64,000 bases of DNA from Hydrogenophaga sp. PBL-H3 (GTDB taxonomy: Bacteria > Pseudomonadota > Gammaproteobacteria > Burkholderiales > Burkholderiaceae_C): NCBI RefSeq assembly GCF_010104355.1, contig NZ_CP044972.1, forward strand, positions 806,001 through 870,000, read 5' to 3'. Below, piece by piece: positions 34,545 to 43,611 of the stretch (positions within the stretch are counted from its first letter, which is position 1; every line of letters starts with the position of its first letter). The notes below the pieces were generated by a model. It saw only the letters and a list, made by a program, of their open reading frames with translations, was not told the DNA's origin and made no database searches. The position numbers and the translations under genes were made by a program.

Positions 34545-36152
34545 ATGCTGCGTTGGTTGGCCCTCGCCCCCTTGCTCCTGCTCGCTTGCGTGCTCGCGCT
34601 GCCCGTGCTCTCGCTCGGCGGCTCGTGGTTCCAGTTCGACGCCGTGGCGCTCGACGTGCTGGGCCAGATGGCGCAGACCGTGTTGCCCGAGTACGCGCTC
34701 ACCACGGTGGTGCTCTGCGTGTCGGTGGCCCTGGGCGTGGCGCTGGTGGGCATGCTCACGGCCTGCGCGGTGACGCTGTTCGAGTTCCCGGGCCGGCGCT
34801 TCTTTGAATGGGCGCTGCTGCTGCCCCTGGCCATGCCGGCCTATGTGGTGGCCTACGCCTACACCGATTTCCTGCAGTTCAGCGGACCGCTGCAGGTGGG
34901 CATGCGCGAGAGCTTTGGCCTGAGCGGGCGGGTGTTCCCCGAGATCCGGAACACGCCCGGCGCGGTCTGGGTGTTCACGTTTTCGCTCTATCCCTACGTG
35001 TACCTGCTCGCCCGCACGGCCTTGTCGGAGCGCGCCTCGCAGCTGATGGAAGCCGCCCGCCTGCTCGGGGCACCGCTGGCGCGGCGCATCCGCGAGGTGG
35101 CCTTGCCGCTGGCCCGGCCGGCCGTGGCCGCGGGCGTGGCCCTGGCGCTCATGGAAACCCTGGCCGACTTTGGCGTGGCCAGCTACTTCGGCATCCAGAC
35201 TTTCACCGCCGGCATCTACAAGGCCTGGCTGGCCATGGACTTGCCACAGGCCGCGGCCCAGCTCGCCACCATGCTGCTGGCCGTGGTGGCACTGCTGCTG
35301 TGGCTGGAACACCGCGCGCAGCACCGCATGCGCTTCTCCACCCTGCGCGGCCAGCGCGCCGGCAGCAACGAGGCCCAGCCCAGCCGCTTGCACGGTGCCC
35401 GCGCCGGCCTGGCCGTCGCACTGTGCGCCCTGCCCATCGCCTTTGGCTTCGTGCTGCCGGTGCTGTTCATGCTGCGCCCGCTCATCGGTGGCTGGGACGA
35501 GCTGCCCTGGACCTCCTTCGTGCAGTGGTCGCGCAACAGCGTGTGGCTCGCCGGCCTGTCGGCTGCGCTCGCCACGGTCATCGCGCTGACGCTGGCGTTT
35601 GCCGTGCGTGCCTGGCCCGGCAAGGTCACCCGTGGCGTGGTGCAACTGGCCAGCCTGGGCTACGCGGTGCCCGGCGCAGTGATCGTGGTGGGCCTGCTGT
35701 TGCCGGTGGGCTGGCTGCAAACCATGAAGCCCGACAGCAGCGTGGGTTACTTCGTCACCGCCACCGCGCTGGGCATCGTGTGGGCCTATATGGTGCGTTT
35801 CACCGCCGTGGCCTTGCAGTCGGTGCAAAGCGGCTATGCGCGCATCCCCGCCAGCCTGGACGACTCGGCCCGCATGCTCGGCACCACCGGCCTGGGGCTG
35901 GCCGCACGCGTGCACTGGCCGCTGCTCAAACGCTCCACCGCCGCCGCCGCGCTGCTGGTCTTCGTGGACGTGATGAAGGAACTGCCCGCCACCCTGGTGC
36001 TGCGTCCCTTCAACAGCGACACCCTGGCGGTGGTGACCTACCAGCTGGCGCGCGACGAGCGCCTGGGCGAGGCCGCGCTGCCCGCGCTCACGCTGGTGCT
36101 GGTGGGGCTGGCGCCGGTGATCCTGTTGAGCCGGGCGTTGAGACAGCGGTAA
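34545..36152 (+). CDS. Ferric-type ABC transporter permease (fused two-half type)
   Basis: The 535-residue permease is of the FbpB/SfuB type, with two homologous halves of about six helices each in one chain. The cytoplasmic EAA loops are visible in both halves: MEAARLLGAPLARRIREVALP near residue 170 and LDDSARMLGTTGLGLAARVHWP near 440. The start at 34545 (MLRWLAL) begins the first helix. The frame extends 31 codons upstream into the regulatory region. No periplasmic iron-binding protein gene (fbpA) is adjacent, so the substrate-binding component must be encoded elsewhere. Confidence 0.92.
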   Translation: MLRWLALAPLLLLACVLALPVLSLGGSWFQFDAVALDVLGQMAQTVLPEYALTTVVLCVSVALGVALVGMLTACAVTLFEFPGRRFFEWALLLPLAMPAYVVAYAYTDFLQFSGPLQVGMRESFGLSGRVFPEIRNTPGAVWVFTFSLYPYVYLLARTALSERASQLMEAARLLGAPLARRIREVALPLARPAVAAGVALALMETLADFGVASYFGIQTFTAGIYKAWLAMDLPQAAAQLATMLLAVVALLLWLEHRAQHRMRFSTLRGQRAGSNEAQPSRLHGARAGLAVALCALPIAFGFVLPVLFMLRPLIGGWDELPWTSFVQWSRNSVWLAGLSAALATVIALTLAFAVRAWPGKVTRGVVQLASLGYAVPGAVIVVGLLLPVGWLQTMKPDSSVGYFVTATALGIVWAYMVRFTAVALQSVQSGYARIPASLDDSARMLGTTGLGLAARVHWPLLKRSTAAAALLVFVDVMKELPATLVLRPFNSDTLAVVTYQLARDERLGEAALPALTLVLVGLAPVILLSRALRQR

Positions 36153-36168
36153 GCGGGAGTTGGCCCAC

Positions 36169-36612
36169 ATGCTCAACAAACCCCAGGAAGAGAGGCGCCG
36201 GCTTTTGGCGCTGGCCGCCGCCACTGGCGCTGCGGCCCTGGTGGCCGGGTGTGGCACCCGCGCGCCCCTGCCGGGTCAGGCGCCCGCCAGCGCGGCCTAC
36301 CGCCGGCTCGCCGCGACCCACCTCTACCGCAAGTACCCGGAACGCATCTACAGAGGGCAACTGCCGCCCATGCTGTACGCCATCGGCGTGCTTGAAGTGG
36401 AGCTGGACCAGGGCGGACGCGTGGGCTCCACGCGCTGGCTGCGCGGGCCCAGCCACGCGCCAGAAGTCATGGTCGAGATCGAGCGCCTGGTGCGGGCGGC
36501 GGCGCCGTTTCCCTCGCCGCCGGGCTTTGGGCGGGTCCAGTATGTCGACACCTGGCTTTGGGACCGCAGCGGGCGCTTTCAGCTCGACACACTGACCGAA
36601 GGGCAGCTCTGA
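36169..36612 (+). CDS. Putative Tat-type lipoprotein with TonB-like C-terminal fold
   Basis: The 147-residue product has a twin-arginine-like leader (EERRRLLALAAATG) and a lipobox LVAGC with Cys28, so it should be an exported lipoprotein. The mature part, LYRKYPERIYRGQLPPML followed by a VELDQGGRV strand and an AAAPFPSPPGF segment, resembles a TonB C-terminal domain, although it lacks a TonB membrane helix. A GGGAG ribosome site precedes the ATG at 36169; a TTG nine bases upstream is too close to it. It follows the iron permease by 16 bases. The function is unknown. Confidence 0.75.
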   Translation: MLNKPQEERRRLLALAAATGAAALVAGCGTRAPLPGQAPASAAYRRLAATHLYRKYPERIYRGQLPPMLYAIGVLEVELDQGGRVGSTRWLRGPSHAPEVMVEIERLVRAAAPFPSPPGFGRVQYVDTWLWDRSGRFQLDTLTEGQL

Positions 36613-36627
36613 TGCCCTTCGGATGCA

Positions 36628-37059
36628 TCAGGATTTGCCCATCTCCTTCGGGCCGCCATTGACACCCCACGGCGTGCCGAAGCGGTCCGTCACCATGCCG
36701 AAGGTGTCGGCCCAGAAGGTCTCACCCAGCGGCATGCCCACCTTGCCGCCCTCGGCCAGGGCGTTGAACACGCGCGTGGCTTCCGCCACCGTGGGGTAGG
36801 TGATGGCCAGCATGCAGTCCTGGATGCCGGCGTAGGGCACGCCGGGCGGCGCGTCGCCGGCCATGAGGGCGAAGTCGGGGTGCACCAGGTAGGCGTGCAT
36901 GACGCGGTCGGCGTGCCCGGGCGGCACCGGCATCTCGCCGGGCATCTGGCCGTAGGTGATGAGCGCTTCGAGCCTGGCGCCCAGCACCTTGGCGTAGAAC
37001 GCCATGGCTTCAGCGCAGTCGCCGTTGTACGAGAGGTAGGCACAGAGTTGGATGGACAT
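36628..37059 (-). CDS. VOC/glyoxalase-fold protein, PhnB-like
   Basis: The 143-residue protein belongs to the PhnB/YjdN-like vicinal-oxygen-chelate proteins. It has IQLCAYLSYNGDCAEAMAFY at the N-terminus, YLVHPDFALMAGDAPPG in the middle and a C-terminal DRFGTPWGVNG motif. Such proteins have no proven reaction in most cases. It is a single gene between the lipoprotein (convergent) and the DUF883-like gene (divergent), so context gives no further clue. Confidence 0.88.
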   Translation of the reverse strand: MSIQLCAYLSYNGDCAEAMAFYAKVLGARLEALITYGQMPGEMPVPPGHADRVMHAYLVHPDFALMAGDAPPGVPYAGIQDCMLAITYPTVAEATRVFNALAEGGKVGMPLGETFWADTFGMVTDRFGTPWGVNGGPKEMGKS

Positions 37060-37227
37060 GGGGGTCTCCTGAAAGGGTGGTTGAGCCTTGGACTGGCCAT
37101 GCAACGACGAACGGGGCGGGTCGTTGTCGACATCATCGGCCTGCCGTGCGTCACCGAACAGACCCCGCTGTCCGTCATCCGTAACGTGAGATGCCGGTCT
37201 CGTTTTGCAGACCCTCCGGAGACCCCC

Positions 37228-37572
37228 ATGTCCATCACCGCCCCCACCGCTTTTCCCTACACCGGCATCCCCAGCACCGAGGTCGTGCGCGAGCCGGGCC
37301 ACACCGGGATGGCCGAGCACGGCACCCAGATCACCAAAGACCTGCTTCAACACGCCAACGACCGCGTGGAGCATGGGACGCACGAGGCGGAACTGCACGC
37401 CGAGACTGGATGGACTGCCACGGGCGCGCAGATGAAGCGCCAGGCGCTGGCGGTGTGTGACGTGGCCGTGGAGTCGGCCGACAACCTGCGGGGGGAGATC
37501 CGTGCCCATCCGCTGTTGGCGGTGTTCACCGGCATCGTGGTGGGCGTGCTGCTGGGTCGCGCCCTGCGTTGA
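37228..37572 (+). CDS. ElaB/YqjD/DUF883-type tail-anchored protein
   Basis: The 114-residue protein is mostly helical and charged. It ends in a single hydrophobic helix, HPLLAVFTGIVVGVLLGRAL, after an arginine, which is the hallmark of ElaB/YqjD/DUF883 proteins. In E. coli this family sits in the inner membrane and some members bind ribosomes in stationary phase. A GGAG site precedes the ATG. The gene is followed by tRNA-Arg on the other strand. Confidence 0.78.
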   Translation: MSITAPTAFPYTGIPSTEVVREPGHTGMAEHGTQITKDLLQHANDRVEHGTHEAELHAETGWTATGAQMKRQALAVCDVAVESADNLRGEIRAHPLLAVFTGIVVGVLLGRALR

Positions 37573-37597
37573 AGACCGGTGGCCGGTCGGCAGGGGC

Positions 37598-37672
37598 TGG
37601 TGCGGCCAAAGGGAATCGAACCCCTATCTGGCCCTTAGGAGGGGCCCGTTCTATCCATTGAACTATGGCCGC
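37598..37672 (-). tRNA. tRNA-Arg (anticodon CCT)
   Basis: Read on the minus strand, the gene begins GCGGCCATAGTTCAATGG, closes a seven-base-pair acceptor stem with TGGCCGC, and includes an encoded ACCA end. The anticodon loop carries CCT, and the T-arm contains GGTTCGATTCC. This reads AGG codons, which are rare in such a GC-rich genome. The last ten bases on the plus strand overlap the 3' end of the LysR gene. Confidence 0.95.
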
Positions 37673-38634
37673 GAAAGCGAGAGCGCATTGTACGGGGGCG
37701 ACTCCGTGCGGGCCGCCGCGGGCAGGCGCAGCAAGCTGCCGCAGACCGGCACGGTCTCCCCCAGAAAGTCGAGAAAGCTGCGCACGGCGGGTGACAGGCC
37801 CCGGCGCGAGGGAAACACCGCGTGAACCACGCCCACCGGGGTGGACCACTCGGGCAGCAGGCGGACCAGCCGGCCATCGCGCAGTTCCTCTTCGCACATG
37901 TAGTCGGGCAGCCAGCACATGCCGCTGCCGCCGAGCACGGCGAGCTTGAGCGTGAGCAGGTCGTCGGCGATGAAGCGGGGACGGTACTGCAGCACGGCCT
38001 CACGGCCCTGCGCGTTGGTCAGGCGCACGCTCACCAGGCCATCCACCGCCGACATGGCCACGCTGTCGAGCTGGCCGGCCTCGACCAGCGTGGCGGGCGT
38101 GCCCTGGCGTTCCAGCAGCGCCGGGCTGGCCACCAGCACCGAGCGCGCATCGTCCAGTCGCTTCACGACGAGGCTGCCGCTGTCTTCCAGCGTGAGGCGC
38201 ACGCGCAGCGCCACGTCCACCCCGTCTTTCACCAGATCCACCACGCGGTTGTTCACCTCCATTTCCACCCGCACCTGGGGGTGGCGCGCGAGAAAGATCG
38301 GCATCACGTTGGCCAGCACCGTCTGCGCCAGCGTGACCGGGCACACCACGCGGATGGTGCCGCGGGGTTCGGTTTGCGCGCTGGCCACGGCATCGGCAGC
38401 GGCCTGGGCCGACTCGCGCAGCGCCTGGCAGTGGCGCAGGTAGGTTTCGCCCACCTCGGTGAGCGAGAGCTTGCGGGTGGTGCGCTGCAGCAGGCGCACG
38501 CCGAGCTGCGCTTCCAGCCCCGCCACGCGGCGCGACAGGCGCGACTTGTGCAGGCCCAGCGCCCGCCCGGCCGCCGCGAAGCCGCCGCGCTCGACCACTT
38601 CGGCGAAATAGAGCATGTCGTTGAGGTCTTGCAC
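37663..38634 (-). CDS. LysR-type transcriptional regulator, divergent to azoR
   Basis: The 323-residue regulator has the N-terminal winged helix-turn-helix ([23 protein letters not shown]), a linker helix, and a LysR substrate-binding domain ([21 protein letters not shown] onward). It is transcribed divergently from the azoreductase gene, the usual arrangement for a LysR protein controlling its neighbour and itself. The extreme C-terminus, including the TAG stop, overlaps the 5' end of tRNA-Arg by ten bases. The effector is unknown; quinones or azo-type compounds are plausible. Confidence 0.92.
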   Translation of the reverse strand: MQDLNDMLYFAEVVERGGFAAAGRALGLHKSRLSRRVAGLEAQLGVRLLQRTTRKLSLTEVGETYLRHCQALRESAQAAADAVASAQTEPRGTIRVVCPVTLAQTVLANVMPIFLARHPQVRVEMEVNNRVVDLVKDGVDVALRVRLTLEDSGSLVVKRLDDARSVLVASPALLERQGTPATLVEAGQLDSVAMSAVDGLVSVRLTNAQGREAVLQYRPRFIADDLLTLKLAVLGGSGMCWLPDYMCEEELRDGRLVRLLPEWSTPVGVVHAVFPSRRGLSPAVRSFLDFLGETVPVCGSLLRLPAAARTESPPYNALSLSRP

Positions 38635-38651
38635 AAGGACTCCCGGTGATT

Positions 38652-38708
38652 GTTCTGAATATGGAACGGTTTATTGCAATTTTGCCGACTTATCAAGAAT
38701 TCGTTCCA
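38652..38708. promoter_or_regulatory. Divergent LysR/azoR control region with inverted repeats
   Basis: The 133-base gap between the LysR and azoreductase genes is markedly AT-rich. It holds GTTC-N8-GAAC at 38652-38667 and a longer dyad TGGAACG (38662-38668) / CGTTCCA (38702-38708). These are reasonable LysR operator half-sites. No confident -35/-10 pair was identified by eye. Confidence 0.5.
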
Positions 38709-38767
38709 GATTCAAACTCCATCCATCGCCACACCGCGTGGCTCCCCAACCCTTTCAGGAGTACCTC

Positions 38768-39391
38768 ATGCAACTGCTGCACATCGATTCCGCCATCACC
38801 GGCGACCAGTCCGTTTCCCGCCAGCTCACCGCCAGCACCGTGGCCGCCTGGGTGGCCACCCACCCCGGCACCCAGGTGCAGCACCTGGACCTGGCCGCCG
38901 ACGTGGTGCCCCACCTGAGCGCCGACGCACTGGGTTTTCGCACCGGCCAGGCCGCCGCCACCGAAGCGCAACGCCGTGAAAACGCGCTGTCCGAAGCGCT
39001 GGTGAGCCAGTTCCTCGCGGCCGACGTGGTCGTGATCGGCGCACCGCTCTACAACTTCACCATCCCGACCCAGCTCAAGGCCTGGATCGACCGCGTGGCG
39101 CAAGCTGGCCGCACCTTCACCTACACCGACAAGGGCCCACAAGGCCTGGCCAGCGGCAAAACGGTGATCGTGGCGATCACCCGCGGCGGCGTGTACTCCA
39201 CCAGCGAAGGTGGCCGCGCCATGGAACACCAGGAAAGTTACCTGCAGACGGTGCTGGGTTTCTTCGGCATCACCGACGTGCGCTTCGTGCGCGCCGAGGG
39301 CGTGGCCATGGGCCCGGACGCCAAGGCGCAGGCGCTGAGCACCGCCGAGGGCGAGATCGCCGGCCACACGGCCGAGGCCGCGCTGGCCTGA
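38768..39391 (+). CDS. azoR: FMN-dependent NADH azoreductase / quinone reductase
   Basis: The 207-residue flavodoxin-fold enzyme reduces quinones and azo compounds with NADH and FMN. It has the phosphate-binding [16 protein letters not shown] loop, the family [20 protein letters not shown] motif and the late [17 protein letters not shown] segment. An AGGAG site precedes the ATG. The divergent LysR gene probably regulates it. It is followed by an interspersed repeat shared with the tamB 3' end. Confidence 0.94.
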   Translation: MQLLHIDSAITGDQSVSRQLTASTVAAWVATHPGTQVQHLDLAADVVPHLSADALGFRTGQAAATEAQRRENALSEALVSQFLAADVVVIGAPLYNFTIPTQLKAWIDRVAQAGRTFTYTDKGPQGLASGKTVIVAITRGGVYSTSEGGRAMEHQESYLQTVLGFFGITDVRFVRAEGVAMGPDAKAQALSTAEGEIAGHTAEAALA

Positions 39392-39427
39392 TCGATTCTC
39401 CGGCGCGAAACCCTCACAGCCCAGAAC

Positions 39428-39507
39428 ACCGCGGAACTGGCTTTGCCAGGCCGCAGGTGTTGCCCCCTGGAAGGGGGTGACGCGCCGCAGGCGCGGCGCG
39501 GGGGTTA
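39428..39507. repeat. GC-rich interspersed repeat at the azoR/tamB junction
   Basis: The element matches 6829-6906 in the same orientation: CCGCGGAACTGGCTTTGCCAG hairpin arm, CCGCAGGTGTTG, a CCCCCT-AAGGGGG hairpin, then CGCCGCAGGCGCGGCG and a G-run. Its last bases provide the TAA stop codon of tamB on the minus strand. It lies between two convergent genes. Confidence 0.8.
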
Positions 39508-42500
39508 GTCATATTGAATGGTGAAGATGAGGTCGAGCGCGTTTTCTTCACCGGCCCGCGCCCGCACCGTGAGGCGGCGCGACACGTCGTAGAAGATGCT
39601 GACCGTGCCCAGTGCGCCCGCCAGGCTGCGTTCGTAGCTGAGGTAGAGGTTGCTGGACAGCCGTTTGCCCAGCGTGAGCGCGGCGGCGGCGGCCGAACCG
39701 TCGGCGTTGGTGCCGCTGCCGGCGATCGAGAGTTCGTCCAACCCCAGGGCGCCCGCGAGGCCGCCGTCCAGGCGGCCGTCGCGTCCGGCCAGCAGGGCCA
39801 GCGCGGCCTGCTGCAACACGGCGGCTTCAGCCCCCGCGCCGCTGGCCGGGCGGCCGAGCACCAGCCACGCGAGTTTTTCGCTGTCCGGCAGTTCGGGGTC
39901 GGAGAACAGGCGCACGCGCGGCGTCTGCGCCGTGCCGCTGATCTGCACACCCACGCGCTGGCTGCTGTTGGGGCGCACCGCTGTGATGTCCAGCGTGGGG
40001 TTGTCGTACGGACCGGTGAAGCGCAGCACACCGTTTTCAATGGTGAGCTGCTGGCCGTAGGCGCGGTAGGAGCCGCGCACGGTGCGCACGTCGCCCAGCA
40101 CACGCGGCGTGGGCAGCTCGGGCGTGCTGCGCACGTTGATCTGCCCGGCCAGCCGCGTCTGCAGGCCCTGGCCACTCACCTGGAAATCGTCGCCCAGGTC
40201 GATGTCGACCAGCACGTCGGGCCGCACGCGAAACGCGCCCGGCGCCACCAGCGCGGTCTCGGTGCCGCGCACCACCACGTCGGCGCCCAGGCTGGGGGTG
40301 GATTCGTCGGGCAGCACGAAGAGGGCGGAGTTGGCCAGGAGGCGGCCGCGGATCTGCAGCGCCGTGCCCACCAGCTCGGCCTGCAATTGGCCTGAGAGCG
40401 TGAGGCGCCGATCGGCCCGCGACGACACGCGCAGCTGGGTCGCCGTGGCCTGCAGGTTGATATAGGGTTGGCGCTGGCTCGCGCCGTTCACCGTGACGCG
40501 CTTGAACTCGGTGGTGCCGCTGGCCAGCAGCGTGCCACCCGCTTCGGCCCCACCGCGGCCCTGCAGGTAGAAGCGGTCGATGGTGATGCGCTCGCCGGCC
40601 AGCGTGGCGCGCAGCTCCCCGCGCGAGAACGAGATGCCGTTGACGATGGAGCGCAGGGCCAATTGGTCGGCCTGCAGCGTGCCGTTCCACAGCGGGTTGG
40701 CGCGCGTGCCGCTCAGCGTGGCGCTGGCCGCCAGCGTGCCGCGCACGCGCCAGCCCGGTGGTGCCAGCGCGGACCACACACCCACCTGCGGCAGGTTGGC
40801 CGTGATCGTGCCTCGCAGCGGTGCATCGGGCGCCCAGTGCCAGGCGGTCTGCTCGCCACCGGGCGGGCTCAGCGTGGTGCCGAGGTCGGCACTGGCCTGG
40901 CCCAGGCGCTCGCTGTCCCAGCGCAGGCTGGCCTGCACATTGGGGCCTTGCGTGGTCACGCTCAAGCGAGCCTCTTTGATGCCGGACTGCAGGCGCTGGG
41001 TGGAGGTGGTGTTTTCATCGAACGCGCCGTCGGTCTGCACGGAAAGATCACCGCTGCGGCGCTGCAGTTGCGCGCTCAGGCGCGGGGGCGTGGCGGCGTC
41101 GGCGGGCAGGAGGAAGTCCCAGTTGCCGTCGAACACCAGGTCACCACCCAGGCCGGCCTGGCTCAGCGGGCCGCCTTTTGCGCCCTCGGCTGTGGTCAGG
41201 GCGTCCACCCAGGAGAGCGGCAGGCCGGTGAGCTGGCCGCGCGTCATCAGCGCGCCCTTTTGCCAGCTGAGCTGGTCCCAGGCCAGGATCATGGGGGTGG
41301 GGGTGGCCGCTGCGGCTGGGCCCGCGCGGTTGCTGAAGCTGGGCAGCAGGCGCAGCTGGCCGGCGTCAGCCTGCAGGTTGATGGCGGTGCGCGCGTCCTG
41401 CCAGCGCAGGCCGAGCGCGGCGGCGGCTTGCAGCGTCCAGTCCACCACGCGGTCCTTGCGCGCACTGTCGGTGGCACGCAGTTGCAGTCGGGTCAGGTCC
41501 AGCCGTCCGCTGTCGATGTCGGGCCGCTGCGCGCTGCCGAGTTGCAGCCGGCCCTGGGTGTCCAGCGTGCCGCGCCAGGGGCCTTGTTCGGCCTGGCCGG
41601 TGGTGGTGATGTCGAGCTGGTGGGGCTGGCCGCTGGCTTGCAGGCTCAGGTTGGCCAGCGTCAGCGTTTGCAGCGTACCCACCACGGCGTCGGTGCCGGT
41701 GGCCGGATCGGCTGCGCGCGCTGCGGTGCCGCGCGTGATGGTCAGTCGCGGCGCCTGCAGCCGGGCTTGCAGGCGCGGTGGAGCGGCGCTGGTGGCGCCT
41801 GTCGCTGGCGTGGGGTAACCGAGCACGCCCAGGCCGCCGTCCCAGCTGGCGGTGAGGCGGGCATTGCCCTGGGCTTGCAGGCCGGGCTGCGCGTCGAGCT
41901 GTGCGCGCAGCAGCGGGCCGACCACCGGGAGCGTCTGCAAGCTGCGCACCCAGGCGAGCACACGCGAAGCGTCGTCCAGCGCCAGGTCGAACTCGCCCTT
42001 GCCCTGCGCGTGCGCCACGCGGCCTTGCCAGTCGCCTTGGGCGCCGGGCAGCTTGAGCGCGAGGCGCCCGTCAAAACGGCGCGCACCCACATCGAGCTGG
42101 CCCTGGCCGTCCAGCGTGGCGTCTGCCATGCCAGCGCTGATCGTGCGCAGGTCGAGCACGCCGAGCGCGGCGTTGTCGGGCTGGGGCGTCCAGCGGCCTT
42201 GCAGGTTGAGGTCGCGCAGGCGCAGGCCGGCGAGCTGGCCCGCCCTGGGCTGGGTGCCCGAGGGCTTGATCACCGCGTTGAGGTCCATCGCCGGTGTGGC
42301 CGATGCGACGTTCACCGCGCGGGCGGAGAACGTGCCATCGAGTGCGGCCGGCGCGATGCTGCTCCACAGCGCGGCTGGGTTGATGCGGCTGGCCTTGAGC
42401 TCGCCCTGGAAGTCGCCCCAGGGTGAGGCCGCCGGCTCGCGCCAGCCCTGGCCCTGCAGGCGGCCGCCGCCGAGCTGGGCGTCCAGGCTGGAGAGCGTCC

Positions 42501-43611
42501 AGCGCGCGCCGCGCTGCTCCAGATCGGCCTGCAGGCTTTGCAGCGGCAGGCGTTGTTTGTCGGCGGGACCGGGCACAGCGTTGGTCAGGCGCAGCTCGGC
42601 GCGCCAGGCCTCACCGTCGGGCCGGGCGGTCGCGGAGCCGCTGAGTTCGGTCACCGGGGCTTTGGGCCAGAGCGCGGCGAGGTTGAGGCGGTTCATGCGC
42701 GCGTTGGCCGCCTCGATGGGCTGGGTCTTCCAGGGGCGGATGCGCGCGGTGGCATCGAGCACGGGCGTGTCGGTGGCACTCGCGGCGCTGGTGGTCAGGC
42801 TGGCGGTGGCGTCCAGCGCGGCGTCGGACTCGGCCAGCTGGCCCGTGACCTTGGCCAGGGCTTTGAGCACGAGCGCCTGGCCGCCGGGCACCGTGGCCTG
42901 CACTTCGCCCTGCGCGTCCAGGCGCAGCGGCATCGGTGCCTGCGCGCCCAGCACCGCCTGGACCTGGTACAGCCCGCCAGCCACCCGCAGGTTCTCCAGA
43001 TCGAGCTGGTGCGCATCGGCCACGCCCAGGTTCCACAGGCTGTCGGCCGGGCGGTAGCGGTACTGGCCCTTGAGGCCGCTGAGGGCAAGTTCCTGCTTGC
43101 CGTCGAGCACCAGTTCGCCCACCGACCAGGGCAGCGTCACCGCCATGGGCAGCGTGATGGGCTGCAGCGGCTCCACCGGCGTGGGCGGGCGGCGGTCGGT
43201 GATCTGCAGGTGGCCGATGTCGAATTGCGAGAGGCGCAGGCCGCGCGCGAGCAGGGCGTCGAGCCAGAAGCGGTTGTCCAGCGCGATGCGCACGCGGGTG
43301 GCCTGCACGGTCAGTTCGTCGCGCTGCCATTGCAGCCGCCCGATCTCGCCGCCGTTGCGCAGGCTGCCCTGTACCTCGGCCACGCTGAGCGTGCCCGCGC
43401 CCGGGCCCTGATCGGCCATGTAGGACTGGCCCCAGCCGATGGCCTGCGCGAGCGAACCCGCCGTGCCGGCCCACACCCAGGTGGCGATGGCTGCCGCGAG
43501 CACCAGGCCGAGCAGGGCACCGGGCAGCCAGAAGGCGAACCACCGGAGGCCGTCTAGCGCGTGCCGCCGGCGTTTCTGGGGATCGGGCGCGGGGCTCATG
43601 CGTTCAGCCAT
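39505..43611 (-). CDS. tamB: TamB, inner-membrane AsmA-like translocation/lipid-transport protein
   Basis: TamB spans the periplasm with one N-terminal membrane anchor (about residues 24-50) and a very long beta-taco groove. It works with TamA in outer-membrane assembly and phospholipid transport. The 1,368-residue product has the family C-terminal DUF490 region, with RGTLAASATLSGTRANPLWNG and GVQISGTAQTPRVRLFSDPE. It ends in a RARAGEENALDLIFTIQYD barrel-like tail. It starts at the tamA stop. The stop codon lies in an interspersed repeat. Confidence 0.96.
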   Translation of the reverse strand: MAERMSPAPDPQKRRRHALDGLRWFAFWLPGALLGLVLAAAIATWVWAGTAGSLAQAIGWGQSYMADQGPGAGTLSVAEVQGSLRNGGEIGRLQWQRDELTVQATRVRIALDNRFWLDALLARGLRLSQFDIGHLQITDRRPPTPVEPLQPITLPMAVTLPWSVGELVLDGKQELALSGLKGQYRYRPADSLWNLGVADAHQLDLENLRVAGGLYQVQAVLGAQAPMPLRLDAQGEVQATVPGGQALVLKALAKVTGQLAESDAALDATASLTTSAASATDTPVLDATARIRPWKTQPIEAANARMNRLNLAALWPKAPVTELSGSATARPDGEAWRAELRLTNAVPGPADKQRLPLQSLQADLEQRGARWTLSSLDAQLGGGRLQGQGWREPAASPWGDFQGELKASRINPAALWSSIAPAALDGTFSARAVNVASATPAMDLNAVIKPSGTQPRAGQLAGLRLRDLNLQGRWTPQPDNAALGVLDLRTISAGMADATLDGQGQLDVGARRFDGRLALKLPGAQGDWQGRVAHAQGKGEFDLALDDASRVLAWVRSLQTLPVVGPLLRAQLDAQPGLQAQGNARLTASWDGGLGVLGYPTPATGATSAAPPRLQARLQAPRLTITRGTAARAADPATGTDAVVGTLQTLTLANLSLQASGQPHQLDITTTGQAEQGPWRGTLDTQGRLQLGSAQRPDIDSGRLDLTRLQLRATDSARKDRVVDWTLQAAAALGLRWQDARTAINLQADAGQLRLLPSFSNRAGPAAAATPTPMILAWDQLSWQKGALMTRGQLTGLPLSWVDALTTAEGAKGGPLSQAGLGGDLVFDGNWDFLLPADAATPPRLSAQLQRRSGDLSVQTDGAFDENTTSTQRLQSGIKEARLSVTTQGPNVQASLRWDSERLGQASADLGTTLSPPGGEQTAWHWAPDAPLRGTITANLPQVGVWSALAPPGWRVRGTLAASATLSGTRANPLWNGTLQADQLALRSIVNGISFSRGELRATLAGERITIDRFYLQGRGGAEAGGTLLASGTTEFKRVTVNGASQRQPYINLQATATQLRVSSRADRRLTLSGQLQAELVGTALQIRGRLLANSALFVLPDESTPSLGADVVVRGTETALVAPGAFRVRPDVLVDIDLGDDFQVSGQGLQTRLAGQINVRSTPELPTPRVLGDVRTVRGSYRAYGQQLTIENGVLRFTGPYDNPTLDITAVRPNSSQRVGVQISGTAQTPRVRLFSDPELPDSEKLAWLVLGRPASGAGAEAAVLQQAALALLAGRDGRLDGGLAGALGLDELSIAGSGTNADGSAAAAALTLGKRLSSNLYLSYERSLAGALGTVSIFYDVSRRLTVRARAGEENALDLIFTIQYD

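Noticed and set aside
37598..38634. Genomic island integrated at tRNA-Arg
   Set aside because: No integrase, no repeated tRNA 3' end was noticed, and neighbouring genes look like ordinary chromosomal genes.
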